A DNA stretch of 8,832 nucleotides. Origin: Flavobacteriaceae bacterium (GTDB taxonomy: Bacteria; Bacteroidota; Bacteroidia; Flavobacteriales; Flavobacteriaceae). The stretch is from contig VMCW01000060.1 in assembly GCA_008081175.1 (NCBI GenBank), forward strand, positions 1-8,832, read 5' to 3'. Both the position numbers and the translations under genes were made by a program. A model generated the notes under the pieces. It worked only from the letters and a program-made list of their open reading frames with translations. It did no database searches and was not told the DNA's origin. This document shows positions 1 to 6,467 of the stretch, piece by piece (within the stretch, counting starts at the first letter, position 1; every line of letters begins with the position of its first letter).

Positions 1-735
1 TCTGTTTTGAATTTGTTGGGCTCCTTGCTGTAAACGGTTGATGTTTGATCCTAGTTGACCGGGAATACTATTAGAAATTTCAGAAAGTTTGGGTGGGTTG
101 AACTGAATTTTAACCAAATTTTGAAAGTCAAAAGTAGACTCCGTATCATAGTTTGCAGTGATTTGCAAACGCTCTCCTATCTTCCCCAATAAGCTCAAGT
201 TGATTCTTTGATCAAAATCAAAACCCGGAGAGCGCCTATTGATAACAGAAGCCACAGGATTGTCACTCCTTTGATAGCGATAGCCCAAGTCAATTCCTAT
301 AGACCCTTGTGGGCTGATATCTATCGCATTACTCCCAAAGATGGATTCAAAAAATTTATTATTAATATAAAGTTCAGGAAGTAGGTTTTTTTGTGCTTCT
401 TCAACATTAGATCCATAACCGCTTAACGCCTGAACCTTTTCTTGAAAATAACGCTGCATTTGCTCTTTAAGAACATAGGCTTCATATTCTTTGACTGTCA
501 AAACAAGGGGGGTACTTATGGGGTATCCTCCCACCTCTTCAGTCAAAAGGTAACGATCTGATTTTGGATCATAGGTATACAATCGCTCTATACTACTAGA
601 AGTTGGTAGTGCTAAACTCCCCAATTCTGCAACTTCCTGTGAAAAAACCTTCCCCGTAGAAAAAAGCATCCACAAAAGAAAAAGGATGAAGCTAAGGGGA
701 GAATAAAAAAATACCTTTTTTTTATTATAGATCAA
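1..735 (-). CDS. sprA: SprA, outer-membrane translocon of the type IX secretion system (N-terminal 245 residues, cut by window edge)
   Basis: SprA (Sov) is the giant outer-membrane barrel through which type IX secretion cargo leaves Bacteroidota cells; in gliding species it is needed for motility. The frame is open from 735 to base 1, giving 245 of the roughly 2,400 residues usual for the family. Residues 1-33 form a signal peptide: three lysines at 5-7, a hydrophobic run at 8-25, and likely cleavage after FSQ (33). The mature part matches the first SprA N-terminal domain as I know it: YTYDP (53-57), LTVKEY (79-84), LLPELYI (118-124), FFESIFGSN (128-136), a DNP (158-160), FDFDQRI (172-178) and NYDTESTFDFQN (195-206). 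I chose TTG at 735 because the frame has no upstream ATG after the in-frame stop, and the first ATG (669) would remove the lysines and most of the hydrophobic core. It starts 4 bp after ruvA. The identification is firm; the start is inferred. Confidence 0.93.
   Translation of the reverse strand, partial: MIYNKKKVFFYSPLSFILFLLWMLFSTGKVFSQEVAELGSLALPTSSSIERLYTYDPKSDRYLLTEEVGGYPISTPLVLTVKEYEAYVLKEQMQRYFQEKVQALSGYGSNVEEAQKNLLPELYINNKFFESIFGSNAIDISPQGSIGIDLGYRYQRSDNPVASVINRRSPGFDFDQRINLSLLGKIGERLQITANYDTESTFDFQNLVKIQFNPPKLSEISNSIPGQLGSNINRLQQGAQQIQNR
637..735 (-). other. Sec signal peptide of SprA, read from a TTG start
   Basis: Residues 1-33 of the sprA frame have a basic n-region (MIYNKKK), a hydrophobic core rich in F and L, and a short c-region ending VFSQ before EVAEL. 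This agrees with an outer-membrane protein exported through Sec. It is the main argument for the TTG start: beginning at the ATG at 669 leaves only MLFSTGKVFSQ, which is too short and has lost the positive n-region. Confidence 0.75.
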
Positions 736-739
736 CTCG

Positions 740-1321
740 TTATAATTTATTCAGAGCCTCCTTGATGAGTTCTTCTACTGAACGATCCGGAGATTGCTGA
801 ATAATTTGATCTACGACGCGCTCAGACTGTTTTCTTGAATAACCAAGAACCTCTAATGCTGATAACGCTTCATCTTTAATTGTATTGTTTCCAGAAATCT
901 GAATTTCTTCACCATCTAAAAGATTTATCATCTTGTCTTTTAGTTCGATTAAAACACGCTGGGCTGTTTTAAGTCCTATCCCTTTTATAGATTTTATAGT
1001 ATTGAGATCTTCAGAGACTATTGCCCTTTGAATTTGTTCAGGTGCTAAAGAGGATAACATAGTCCTTGCAGTACTAGCTCCTATACCCGAGACGGATAAT
1101 AAAAGTAAAAATACAGCACGTTCCATGGGAGTGTGAAATCCAAATAAAGTATGTGAGTCTTCACGAATTTGTAAATGGGTATATAACTTAATTTTTTCCT
1201 CGGGGCCAATTTGAGAAAAGGTGTGTAAAGAAATATGAACCGCATACCCTACACCATTGCAATCAATTACGAGCTGAGTAGGTGTTTTTTCAACAAGGCG
1301 ACCAATGATTTGAGCTATCAT
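740..1321 (-). CDS. ruvA: Holliday junction branch-migration protein RuvA
   Basis: RuvA binds four-way Holliday junctions and loads the RuvB helicase, driving branch migration during recombination and repair in the cytoplasm. The 193-residue product is close to the usual family length. Its start, MIAQIIGRL, is the typical beginning of the OB-fold domain I (about 1-64), with GVGY at 23-26 and the conserved REDSHTLFGF at 53-62. Domain II carries two helix-hairpin-helix motifs, SVSGIGASTA (76-85) and IKGIGLKTAQRVLIELKDK (112-130), which contact junction DNA. After a flexible linker, domain III (about 146-193) is the small helical RuvB-contacting domain. The ATG directly follows the maeB stop (TAAATG, no spacer), pointing to translational coupling, and sprA follows after 4 bp. 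Neither ruvB nor ruvC is in the window, as is common when ruvA sits apart in Bacteroidota. Confidence 0.97.
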   Translation of the reverse strand: MIAQIIGRLVEKTPTQLVIDCNGVGYAVHISLHTFSQIGPEEKIKLYTHLQIREDSHTLFGFHTPMERAVFLLLLSVSGIGASTARTMLSSLAPEQIQRAIVSEDLNTIKSIKGIGLKTAQRVLIELKDKMINLLDGEEIQISGNNTIKDEALSALEVLGYSRKQSERVVDQIIQQSPDRSVEELIKEALNKL

Positions 1322-3592
1322 TTACTTATTTTTTGTTTGAGCATCCACAACAGCTACCGCAGACATATTTACAATTTCTGATACGGAAGCACCTAGCTGT
1401 AAAATGTGAATAGGCTCACTAAGACCCATCAATATGGGCCCTATAGACAATGCTTCGTTAAGCTCTTTCATTAATTTATAAGTTATGTTTGCCGCATCTA
1501 AATTTGGAAAGACCAAAACGTTTACCTTTTTATTGCTCAAGCTAGAAAATGGAAATCGGTCTTGCAGCAGTTCTTTGTTCAGTGCAAAATCAGACTGAAT
1601 GGGTCCATCGACAATCAGTTCGGGTTGACTTCTATGAAGTATAGCGACTGCTTCTGATACTTTACTGGCTTGAGGAAATCTAGACGATCCAAAATTGGAA
1701 AAAGAAAGCATCCCGATCACTGGTTCCATACCAAAAATCTTTGCCATTTGACCTGTCATCTGAGCTATTTTAGCCAATTCTTTTGCTGTGGGGTCAACAT
1801 TTATTGTGGTATCTGAAAGAAATAAAGGGCCAGATTTCGTTAACATTAAGTTTGTAGCTGCAACCCGTTGTACCCCTTTGGCTCTAGGGATTGTTTCTAA
1901 AATAGGCTTTACTACAGTGCGGTAATTCCTGGAGTATCCTGAAATCATTGCATCTGCATCCCCATTTTTTATCATCATAGAGGCGAAATAGTTTCGCTCA
2001 CGCATCAAACGCTGGGCGTCATATAAGGTGTAGCCTTTTCTGTTTTGGGCGTCCCAAAAAAGCTCTGCGTATTTTTTTCTTGTTTTACTCTGTTCTTGTT
2101 CCTTGGGATCAATGATCTCAACGGGCTCTACGAACTCAATTTTTTCTCTTAACTCCTCTATTTTTGCTTTATTTCCTAAGAGTATAGGTATTGCAATTTT
2201 TTCTTCAAAGACAATTTGAGCTGCTTTCAGAACATCCATTTGGTCTGCCTCTGCAAATACCAATCGCTTTGGAGCTGCTTTTGCACGATCGTGAAGTAAG
2301 CGAACCATCTTTTGAGTAGTGCCTAAACGCTCTTCCAAAGTTTCTATGTAACGCTCCCAATTTTCAATAGGCTCTTTTGCCACGCCGGAGTCCATTGCAG
2401 CTTTAGCAACTGCTGGGGGTACGGTTGTAATTAACCTAGGATCAAAAGGTTTGGGTATGATGTACTCTTTCCCAAAGCTGAGACGTGTTTCGTCATACAC
2501 CACATTAACCTGCTCGGGAACAGATTCCTTTGCAAGATCTGCCAAAGCTTTTACAGCTGCCATTTTCATTTCCTCATTGATACTAGTCGCTCTTACATCT
2601 AGTGCCCCTCTAAAAATAAAAGGAAAGCCCAATACATTGTTTACCTGATTGGGGTGATCTGAACGACCAGTGGCCATAATGATATCTTCTCGAGTTTTAC
2701 AAGCTTCCTCGTATCCAATTTCGGGATCTGGGTTAGCCATGGCAAAAACTATCGGGTTTGGAGCCATTTTTTTAAGCATTGCTGGAGTGACAATATTGGG
2801 TTGAGATAGCCCTATGAAGACATCTGCATTTTCAAGTGCTTGCTCCAAGTTTTCCAGGGGAAGGTCTGTAGCAAATTGTTCCTTTTCTGGCGTGAGATTC
2901 TCCCTGTCTTTTTTGATAACCCCTTTACTGTCCAACATGACAATGTGCTCTATTTTTGCACCAAAAGAAAGGTATAATTTAGTACAAGAAATCGCTGCAG
3001 CTCCAGCCCCAGAAACCACTATTTTAACTTCATCTATTTTCTTTTCTGCAAGTTCTAGAGCGTTGATTAATGCTGCTGCAGAAATTATGGCTGTTCCATG
3101 CTGATCGTCATGCATGACGGGAATATCGAGCTCTTCTTTAAGCCTGCGCTCAATTTCAAAAGCCTCCGGAGATTTAATGTCCTCCAAATTGATCCCTCCA
3201 AAAGTAGGAGCTATGGCTTTAACAGCCTCAATGAACTTCTCTGGATCTTTAGCGTCTACTTCTATATCGAAAACATCAATTCCTGCAAAAATTTTAAATA
3301 GCAAGGCCTTTCCTTCCATTACAGGTTTTGATGCATTGGGACCAATGTCTCCTAATCCCAACACAGCTGTTCCATTTGAAATTACGGCAACTAAATTTCC
3401 TTTGTTAGTGTATTTATAAACATCGGATTGTTGCTTATCTATTTCCTTACAGGGAATAGCTACTCCCGGAGAGTAGGCCAATGCCAAATCTCTCTGTGTA
3501 TCATAGCTTTTTGTTGGAACAACTTTAGTTTTTCCAGGATAAGGTTTGGCGTGATAAACCAAAGCTGCACGTCTTTGCTGCTCTTTTCTCAT
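1322..3592 (-). CDS. maeB: NADP-dependent malic enzyme with C-terminal phosphotransacetylase-like domain (MaeB type)
   Basis: This enzyme decarboxylates malate to pyruvate with reduction of NAD(P), linking the citric acid cycle to pyruvate and supplying NADPH. The 756-residue length matches the long MaeB form. The malic-enzyme part (about 1-425) shows AYSPGVA with Tyr40, EGKALLFK with Lys95, the metal-binding GGINLEDIK (Glu137, Asp138) and HDDQHGTA (Asp162, Asp163), the Rossmann motif GAGAAA (195-200), FAMANPDPEI (283-292) and HPNQVNN (313-319). From about residue 428 on it resembles phosphate acetyltransferase (AMISGYSRNYR, LFLSDTTINVDPTA, VDGPIQSDFA, FPNLDAANITYKL). In studied MaeB proteins this domain is regulatory, sensing acetyl-CoA, rather than a transacetylase. 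The start is secure, since an in-frame TAA lies three codons upstream. ruvA begins on the very next base, so the two are co-transcribed. Cofactor preference is assigned by family, not read from the sequence. Confidence 0.96.
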   Translation of the reverse strand: MRKEQQRRAALVYHAKPYPGKTKVVPTKSYDTQRDLALAYSPGVAIPCKEIDKQQSDVYKYTNKGNLVAVISNGTAVLGLGDIGPNASKPVMEGKALLFKIFAGIDVFDIEVDAKDPEKFIEAVKAIAPTFGGINLEDIKSPEAFEIERRLKEELDIPVMHDDQHGTAIISAAALINALELAEKKIDEVKIVVSGAGAAAISCTKLYLSFGAKIEHIVMLDSKGVIKKDRENLTPEKEQFATDLPLENLEQALENADVFIGLSQPNIVTPAMLKKMAPNPIVFAMANPDPEIGYEEACKTREDIIMATGRSDHPNQVNNVLGFPFIFRGALDVRATSINEEMKMAAVKALADLAKESVPEQVNVVYDETRLSFGKEYIIPKPFDPRLITTVPPAVAKAAMDSGVAKEPIENWERYIETLEERLGTTQKMVRLLHDRAKAAPKRLVFAEADQMDVLKAAQIVFEEKIAIPILLGNKAKIEELREKIEFVEPVEIIDPKEQEQSKTRKKYAELFWDAQNRKGYTLYDAQRLMRERNYFASMMIKNGDADAMISGYSRNYRTVVKPILETIPRAKGVQRVAATNLMLTKSGPLFLSDTTINVDPTAKELAKIAQMTGQMAKIFGMEPVIGMLSFSNFGSSRFPQASKVSEAVAILHRSQPELIVDGPIQSDFALNKELLQDRFPFSSLSNKKVNVLVFPNLDAANITYKLMKELNEALSIGPILMGLSEPIHILQLGASVSEIVNMSAVAVVDAQTKNK

Positions 3593-3619
3593 GGACCATT
3601 AATTTGATTTGGAAGGTAG

Positions 3620-3633
3620 TTAAATAAATTTAA
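3620..3633. repeat. AT-only palindrome in the transporter-maeB gap
   Basis: The 41-bp gap between the transporter stop and the maeB start contains TTAAAT-AA-ATTTAA, a perfect 6-bp inverted repeat around a 2-bp centre. It lies about 28 bp upstream of the maeB ATG. It could be an operator or part of a promoter for maeB, but AT palindromes arise easily by chance in DNA this AT-rich. It lacks the GC stem expected of a strong intrinsic terminator. Confidence 0.25.
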
Positions 3634-4992
3634 TTAGCTTTTTTTGGGCTGGGAAACAAACAAGGAAAAGAATCCACCAATAACCAGAAAAATTCCAGCT
3701 AGACGGATGATATTGATTGGATTTTGATCCAAAAGATCATAAACAAAATATTGAACAGTAAAAATCTGCACGATCATCGGAATCACAATAAACATGTTGA
3801 AAATTCCCATGTAAATCCCTGTTTTACCTGTTGGTATTGAAGAGGCGAGCATTTCATAAGGCATTGCCATCATTGAGGCCCAAGTGATACCCAAACCAAA
3901 AGAAAAAAGATAGATCTGTGAAACCTCTATTCCATTGCCAAAGGGAAGGGTAAACAAGATTTCTATATCATTGAGAAGAGGCATACACAGCAATCCAATT
4001 CCACCGATAGCAAGGCTGATAAAATGGAGTTTTTTTGCTCCTAATTTTTTAGCAATCGGGATCATTGCAAAAGCTATAGTAAAACAAATAATATTATAGG
4101 TTCCATTTAAGTTTCCTGTCAATAACTGCGCTTGATTAAAATAAATGGTACTTTGATCTAACGTATTATATAAAGAAAGTGAAAGCGCTGATGTCAGATA
4201 CTGCCAGTAACAAAACATCGCATACCAAGGAAAAAACATAACAGGTATCAACTGTTTCATTGTCAATGGCATCTCCTTGAAAGCAGACACAATATCTTTA
4301 ATGGTTTTTAAAATTATGTTCTCTCCATTTTTAGCAGCTTCCATTTCTTGAAGTTCTTCTGCAGTAGGAGGGTATTCTGAGGTAGTCAGCACCGTTATCA
4401 AAATAGTAATAATTGAGGCTGCTGCACCTATACCAAAGGCCCAGAAGGTAGAAACTGGGATGCCATTATCCATTTTATCTGTAAGGGCAAGCACTCCAAA
4501 AGAAACCAAAATTGCTGGAGTAAAATTTGCTAAAGTTGTTCCGAGTCCCGTAAAAAAACTTTGAACTAAAAATCCAAACGAATATTGTTTTTTGGGAAGC
4601 TTATCAGAAATGAACGCTCTGTAAGGCTCTAGAGCAATGTTATTTGCTGCATCTAAAATCCAAAGCAATCCAGCGGCCATCCATATAGAACTGGAGTAAG
4701 GCATTGCAATCAAAGCAATACTTGCAATTAGGGCACCGATAAGAAAGAAGGGTTTTCTCCTTCCAAACTTGGGAGACCAAGTACCGTCACTTATAGCACC
4801 AATAATAGGCTGAACTATTAGGCCTGTTACAGGGCCAGCCAACCATAGCAAGGGCAATTCAGCTTCTTCTGCACCCAAATATTTATAAATGGCACTCATA
4901 TTACTTTGCTGTAAGCCAAAACTGAACTGAACTCCAAAAAAACCAAAGTTCATGGTCATGATTTGCCAAAAATTGAGGTGCCTTTTCTCCAT
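3634..4992 (-). CDS. MFS sugar:cation symporter, GPH/SLC45-like (maltose/sucrose transporter type)
   Basis: This is a predicted 12-helix inner-membrane carrier of 452 residues, a usual length for the major facilitator superfamily. Hydrophobic segments fill about 10-200 and 250-448, separated by a charged cytoplasmic loop (about 205-245, including EYPPTAEELQEMEAAKNGE). The loop after helix 2 has the MFS signature DGTWSPKFGRRKP (69-81), and the FGRRKPF form is typical of glycoside-pentoside-hexuronide and plant/animal sucrose-type (SLC45) porters. Also family-like are LEPYRAFISD (121-130), WASMMAMPYEMLASS (371-385) and GIYMGIFNMFIVIP (392-405). The substrate is therefore probably a disaccharide or similar sugar taken up with H+ or Na+, but no residue seen here fixes which. 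It starts 14 bp after the haloperoxidase-family gene, so the two are probably one transcript. No glycosidase or sugar regulator is visible nearby. Confidence 0.85.
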   Translation of the reverse strand: MEKRHLNFWQIMTMNFGFFGVQFSFGLQQSNMSAIYKYLGAEEAELPLLWLAGPVTGLIVQPIIGAISDGTWSPKFGRRKPFFLIGALIASIALIAMPYSSSIWMAAGLLWILDAANNIALEPYRAFISDKLPKKQYSFGFLVQSFFTGLGTTLANFTPAILVSFGVLALTDKMDNGIPVSTFWAFGIGAAASIITILITVLTTSEYPPTAEELQEMEAAKNGENIILKTIKDIVSAFKEMPLTMKQLIPVMFFPWYAMFCYWQYLTSALSLSLYNTLDQSTIYFNQAQLLTGNLNGTYNIICFTIAFAMIPIAKKLGAKKLHFISLAIGGIGLLCMPLLNDIEILFTLPFGNGIEVSQIYLFSFGLGITWASMMAMPYEMLASSIPTGKTGIYMGIFNMFIVIPMIVQIFTVQYFVYDLLDQNPINIIRLAGIFLVIGGFFSLFVSQPKKS

Positions 4993-5006
4993 GATAAAAT
5001 GATTTT

Positions 5007-6344
5007 TTATTTAGTTCCCTTTTTTGTTTGTAATTTTTGCACAATGTAATCCCCTACTTTTTGGCCTTGTGCTACTCCTTCCTCTATGGCCATCATATAG
5101 TGTATGCCGCCATAAAGTCTCGATATAGCCGCTTCTTCTGAAGCGTGAATGAAGGATTTATAATTTCTTTTGGGCAAGCCATAGGCTACCTCAGTGGTAT
5201 CTATAAAAGCAAAGTTATCTCCATACAAATCGGTTAGCGTAACGGCCGCTGCTCTTGAAATAACAGAATGACCACTAGTGTATTCTGGAAAAGGAGGGGT
5301 TTGTAGTAAAGGTAACCAATCCTCATCATAATATTGATTGATAAGGGTTTCTGGACGAACAACAAGGGTCTCCCACTTTTCATCCCAACAACTGATAAAT
5401 GCGTCGAATAAAGCAATGGAAACATTAGCGTAGGCATTAACAGTCTCAGAAAAAGAACTTCTCGCCTGTCGTGTTGCAATTGCAGTAATTCCGATCCAGT
5501 GTCCCCCTGGTGTAATCTTTTTAGTAGCAAACATGGAATGCCCCTTATGGTGAGTGACATAGGGATTACAATCCCAAAATTTAGCAATATCTACCTGCTC
5601 CTCAGTAAGCGCATTCGTCACTTCAAAAACCTGCATGAGTTGTTTTTGAAAGGAACTGCCTTTTTTTAAATCGAATGGTAGAGGAGCTTTTGGAGGAAAC
5701 TGATTGGAAGAATCCAAAACCATAGTTCGTATTTCAGTCCAGTGCGGCTCGATTCCATCCATATAATCTGGTGGAGTAGGTTTCCAAAAACGATCACCTT
5801 CTTTGATGGTGTATTTTGGAAATGTCCTCGTCTCGCTATACATGTCATTAGATGCCCATTCTAAAACAGCTTTAGCCACCTGTTCGCCATAGGCTTTTGA
5901 GGCTTTTATTACCTCAGAGGGAACATTATATTCTTCAATTTGTTTTTGAAATTTGTCTTGATAAACTTCCATTTTTTGCTGTGAAAAAATTAATGTTTTC
6001 CCAACGGCATTAAAAGAATACAAAGCTGCTAAATTTGGATTTACATCTGGATGATCTGACGTAGGTATTGGAAGCAACTCGTTTACTTGTCCTACTAAAG
6101 TTGAGTAGTTTTGTGAATCGTAGGAAGCAATAATCTCATAGGCGGCTATAGAAGGATACAAATACACACGAGAGGCCACGGGAGGCGAGAAGATATCATA
6201 AACAATAATATCTGTTAGGTTTTGCATCGCTTCTTGAAACAACTCAGGATTATTTAATTTTTCCAAATAAGCTGTATTCCTATTTTCAGAACAGGAAAAA
6301 TGCACTAAAACAAAAAGGAAAAAGAGAAATTTAATTCGCTGCAT
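5007..6344 (-). CDS. Vanadium-dependent haloperoxidase family (PAP2-fold) predicted lipoprotein
   Basis: Members use vanadate and H2O2 to oxidise halides, or act as acid phosphatases on the same fold. Numbering from ATG 6344 (445 residues), the full oxyanion-binding set is present: Lys323-x6-Arg330-Pro, Ser357-Gly358-His359, and Ser408-Arg409-x5-His415. Phe352, five residues before Ser357, and Trp320, three before Lys323, match the fungal chloroperoxidase positions Phe397 and Trp350 as I recall them; WDEKWE and PPFPEYTSGHS resemble that enzyme. The N-terminus MQRIKFLFFLFVLVHFSC is a lipoprotein-like signal with Cys18, though His at -3 is atypical for a lipobox. The frame also allows GTG at 6407 (466 residues); I prefer the ATG because it puts the basic residues directly before the hydrophobic run. 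The gene lies between a VCBS protein and a sugar porter, suggesting envelope location. Halide oxidation versus phosphatase activity cannot be decided here. Confidence 0.88.
   Translation of the reverse strand: MQRIKFLFFLFVLVHFSCSENRNTAYLEKLNNPELFQEAMQNLTDIIVYDIFSPPVASRVYLYPSIAAYEIIASYDSQNYSTLVGQVNELLPIPTSDHPDVNPNLAALYSFNAVGKTLIFSQQKMEVYQDKFQKQIEEYNVPSEVIKASKAYGEQVAKAVLEWASNDMYSETRTFPKYTIKEGDRFWKPTPPDYMDGIEPHWTEIRTMVLDSSNQFPPKAPLPFDLKKGSSFQKQLMQVFEVTNALTEEQVDIAKFWDCNPYVTHHKGHSMFATKKITPGGHWIGITAIATRQARSSFSETVNAYANVSIALFDAFISCWDEKWETLVVRPETLINQYYDEDWLPLLQTPPFPEYTSGHSVISRAAAVTLTDLYGDNFAFIDTTEVAYGLPKRNYKSFIHASEEAAISRLYGGIHYMMAIEEGVAQGQKVGDYIVQKLQTKKGTK
6291..6344 (-). other. Lipoprotein-type signal peptide of the haloperoxidase homologue
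   Basis: From ATG 6344 the product reads MQRIKFLFFLFVLVHFSC followed by SENRN. Arg and Lys precede an unbroken hydrophobic stretch ending at Cys18, and a polar mature start follows. Bacteroidota lipoboxes are looser than the classic L-A-G-C, so lipidation at Cys18 is plausible, but His at -3 leaves a plain Sec signal possible. The longer GTG start would put 21 extra polar residues before the signal. Confidence 0.6.
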
Positions 6345-6417
6345 TAATTCAATCGGTAAGTAATCAAAAATGTTTTTACTTTTTTTCAGTTGTATTCCAA
6401 CAACCACTTTAGCCCCT

Positions 6418-6453
6418 AAAAATACAATTTTTGAAGTTAAAGAATAAAATTGT
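6418..6453 (-). terminator. Possible weak AT-rich intrinsic terminator after the VCBS gene
   Basis: On the minus strand, ACAATTTT (6453-6446) and AAAATTGT (6431-6424) form a perfect 8-bp inverted repeat around a 14-nt loop, followed by A and five T residues (6423-6418). It sits just past the VCBS stop codon and before the haloperoxidase gene. The stem has only one G-C pair and the loop is long, so it would be weak or leaky. It may reduce rather than stop read-through. Confidence 0.3.
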
Positions 6454-6467
6454 TTTGGTTTCAGAGC

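Noticed and set aside
2451..3419. Several plus-strand open frames of 65-101 codons inside maeB
   Set aside because: They lie wholly antisense to a well-conserved enzyme, have low-complexity Ser/Ala/Phe-rich products typical of antisense shadows, and show no recognisable domain.
3611..3670. Promoter for maeB (TTTG about 24 bp from TAAATTTA)
   Set aside because: The spacing is slightly beyond the usual range and the -7 box lacks the final G. In such AT-rich sequence this level of match is expected by chance.
5234..5848. Two minus-strand open frames (117 and 60 codons) overlapping the haloperoxidase homologue in another frame
   Set aside because: The main frame holds all conserved motifs through this stretch without interruption. 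The alternatives resemble no family, and there is no sign of a frameshift.
6345..6467. Flavobacterial promoter (TTG, 17-23 bp, TAnnTTTG) upstream of the haloperoxidase gene
   Set aside because: TATTTTTA and CATTTTTG each match the -7 element in all but one base, but neither has a well-placed TTG at the right distance, so I cannot support a promoter call.
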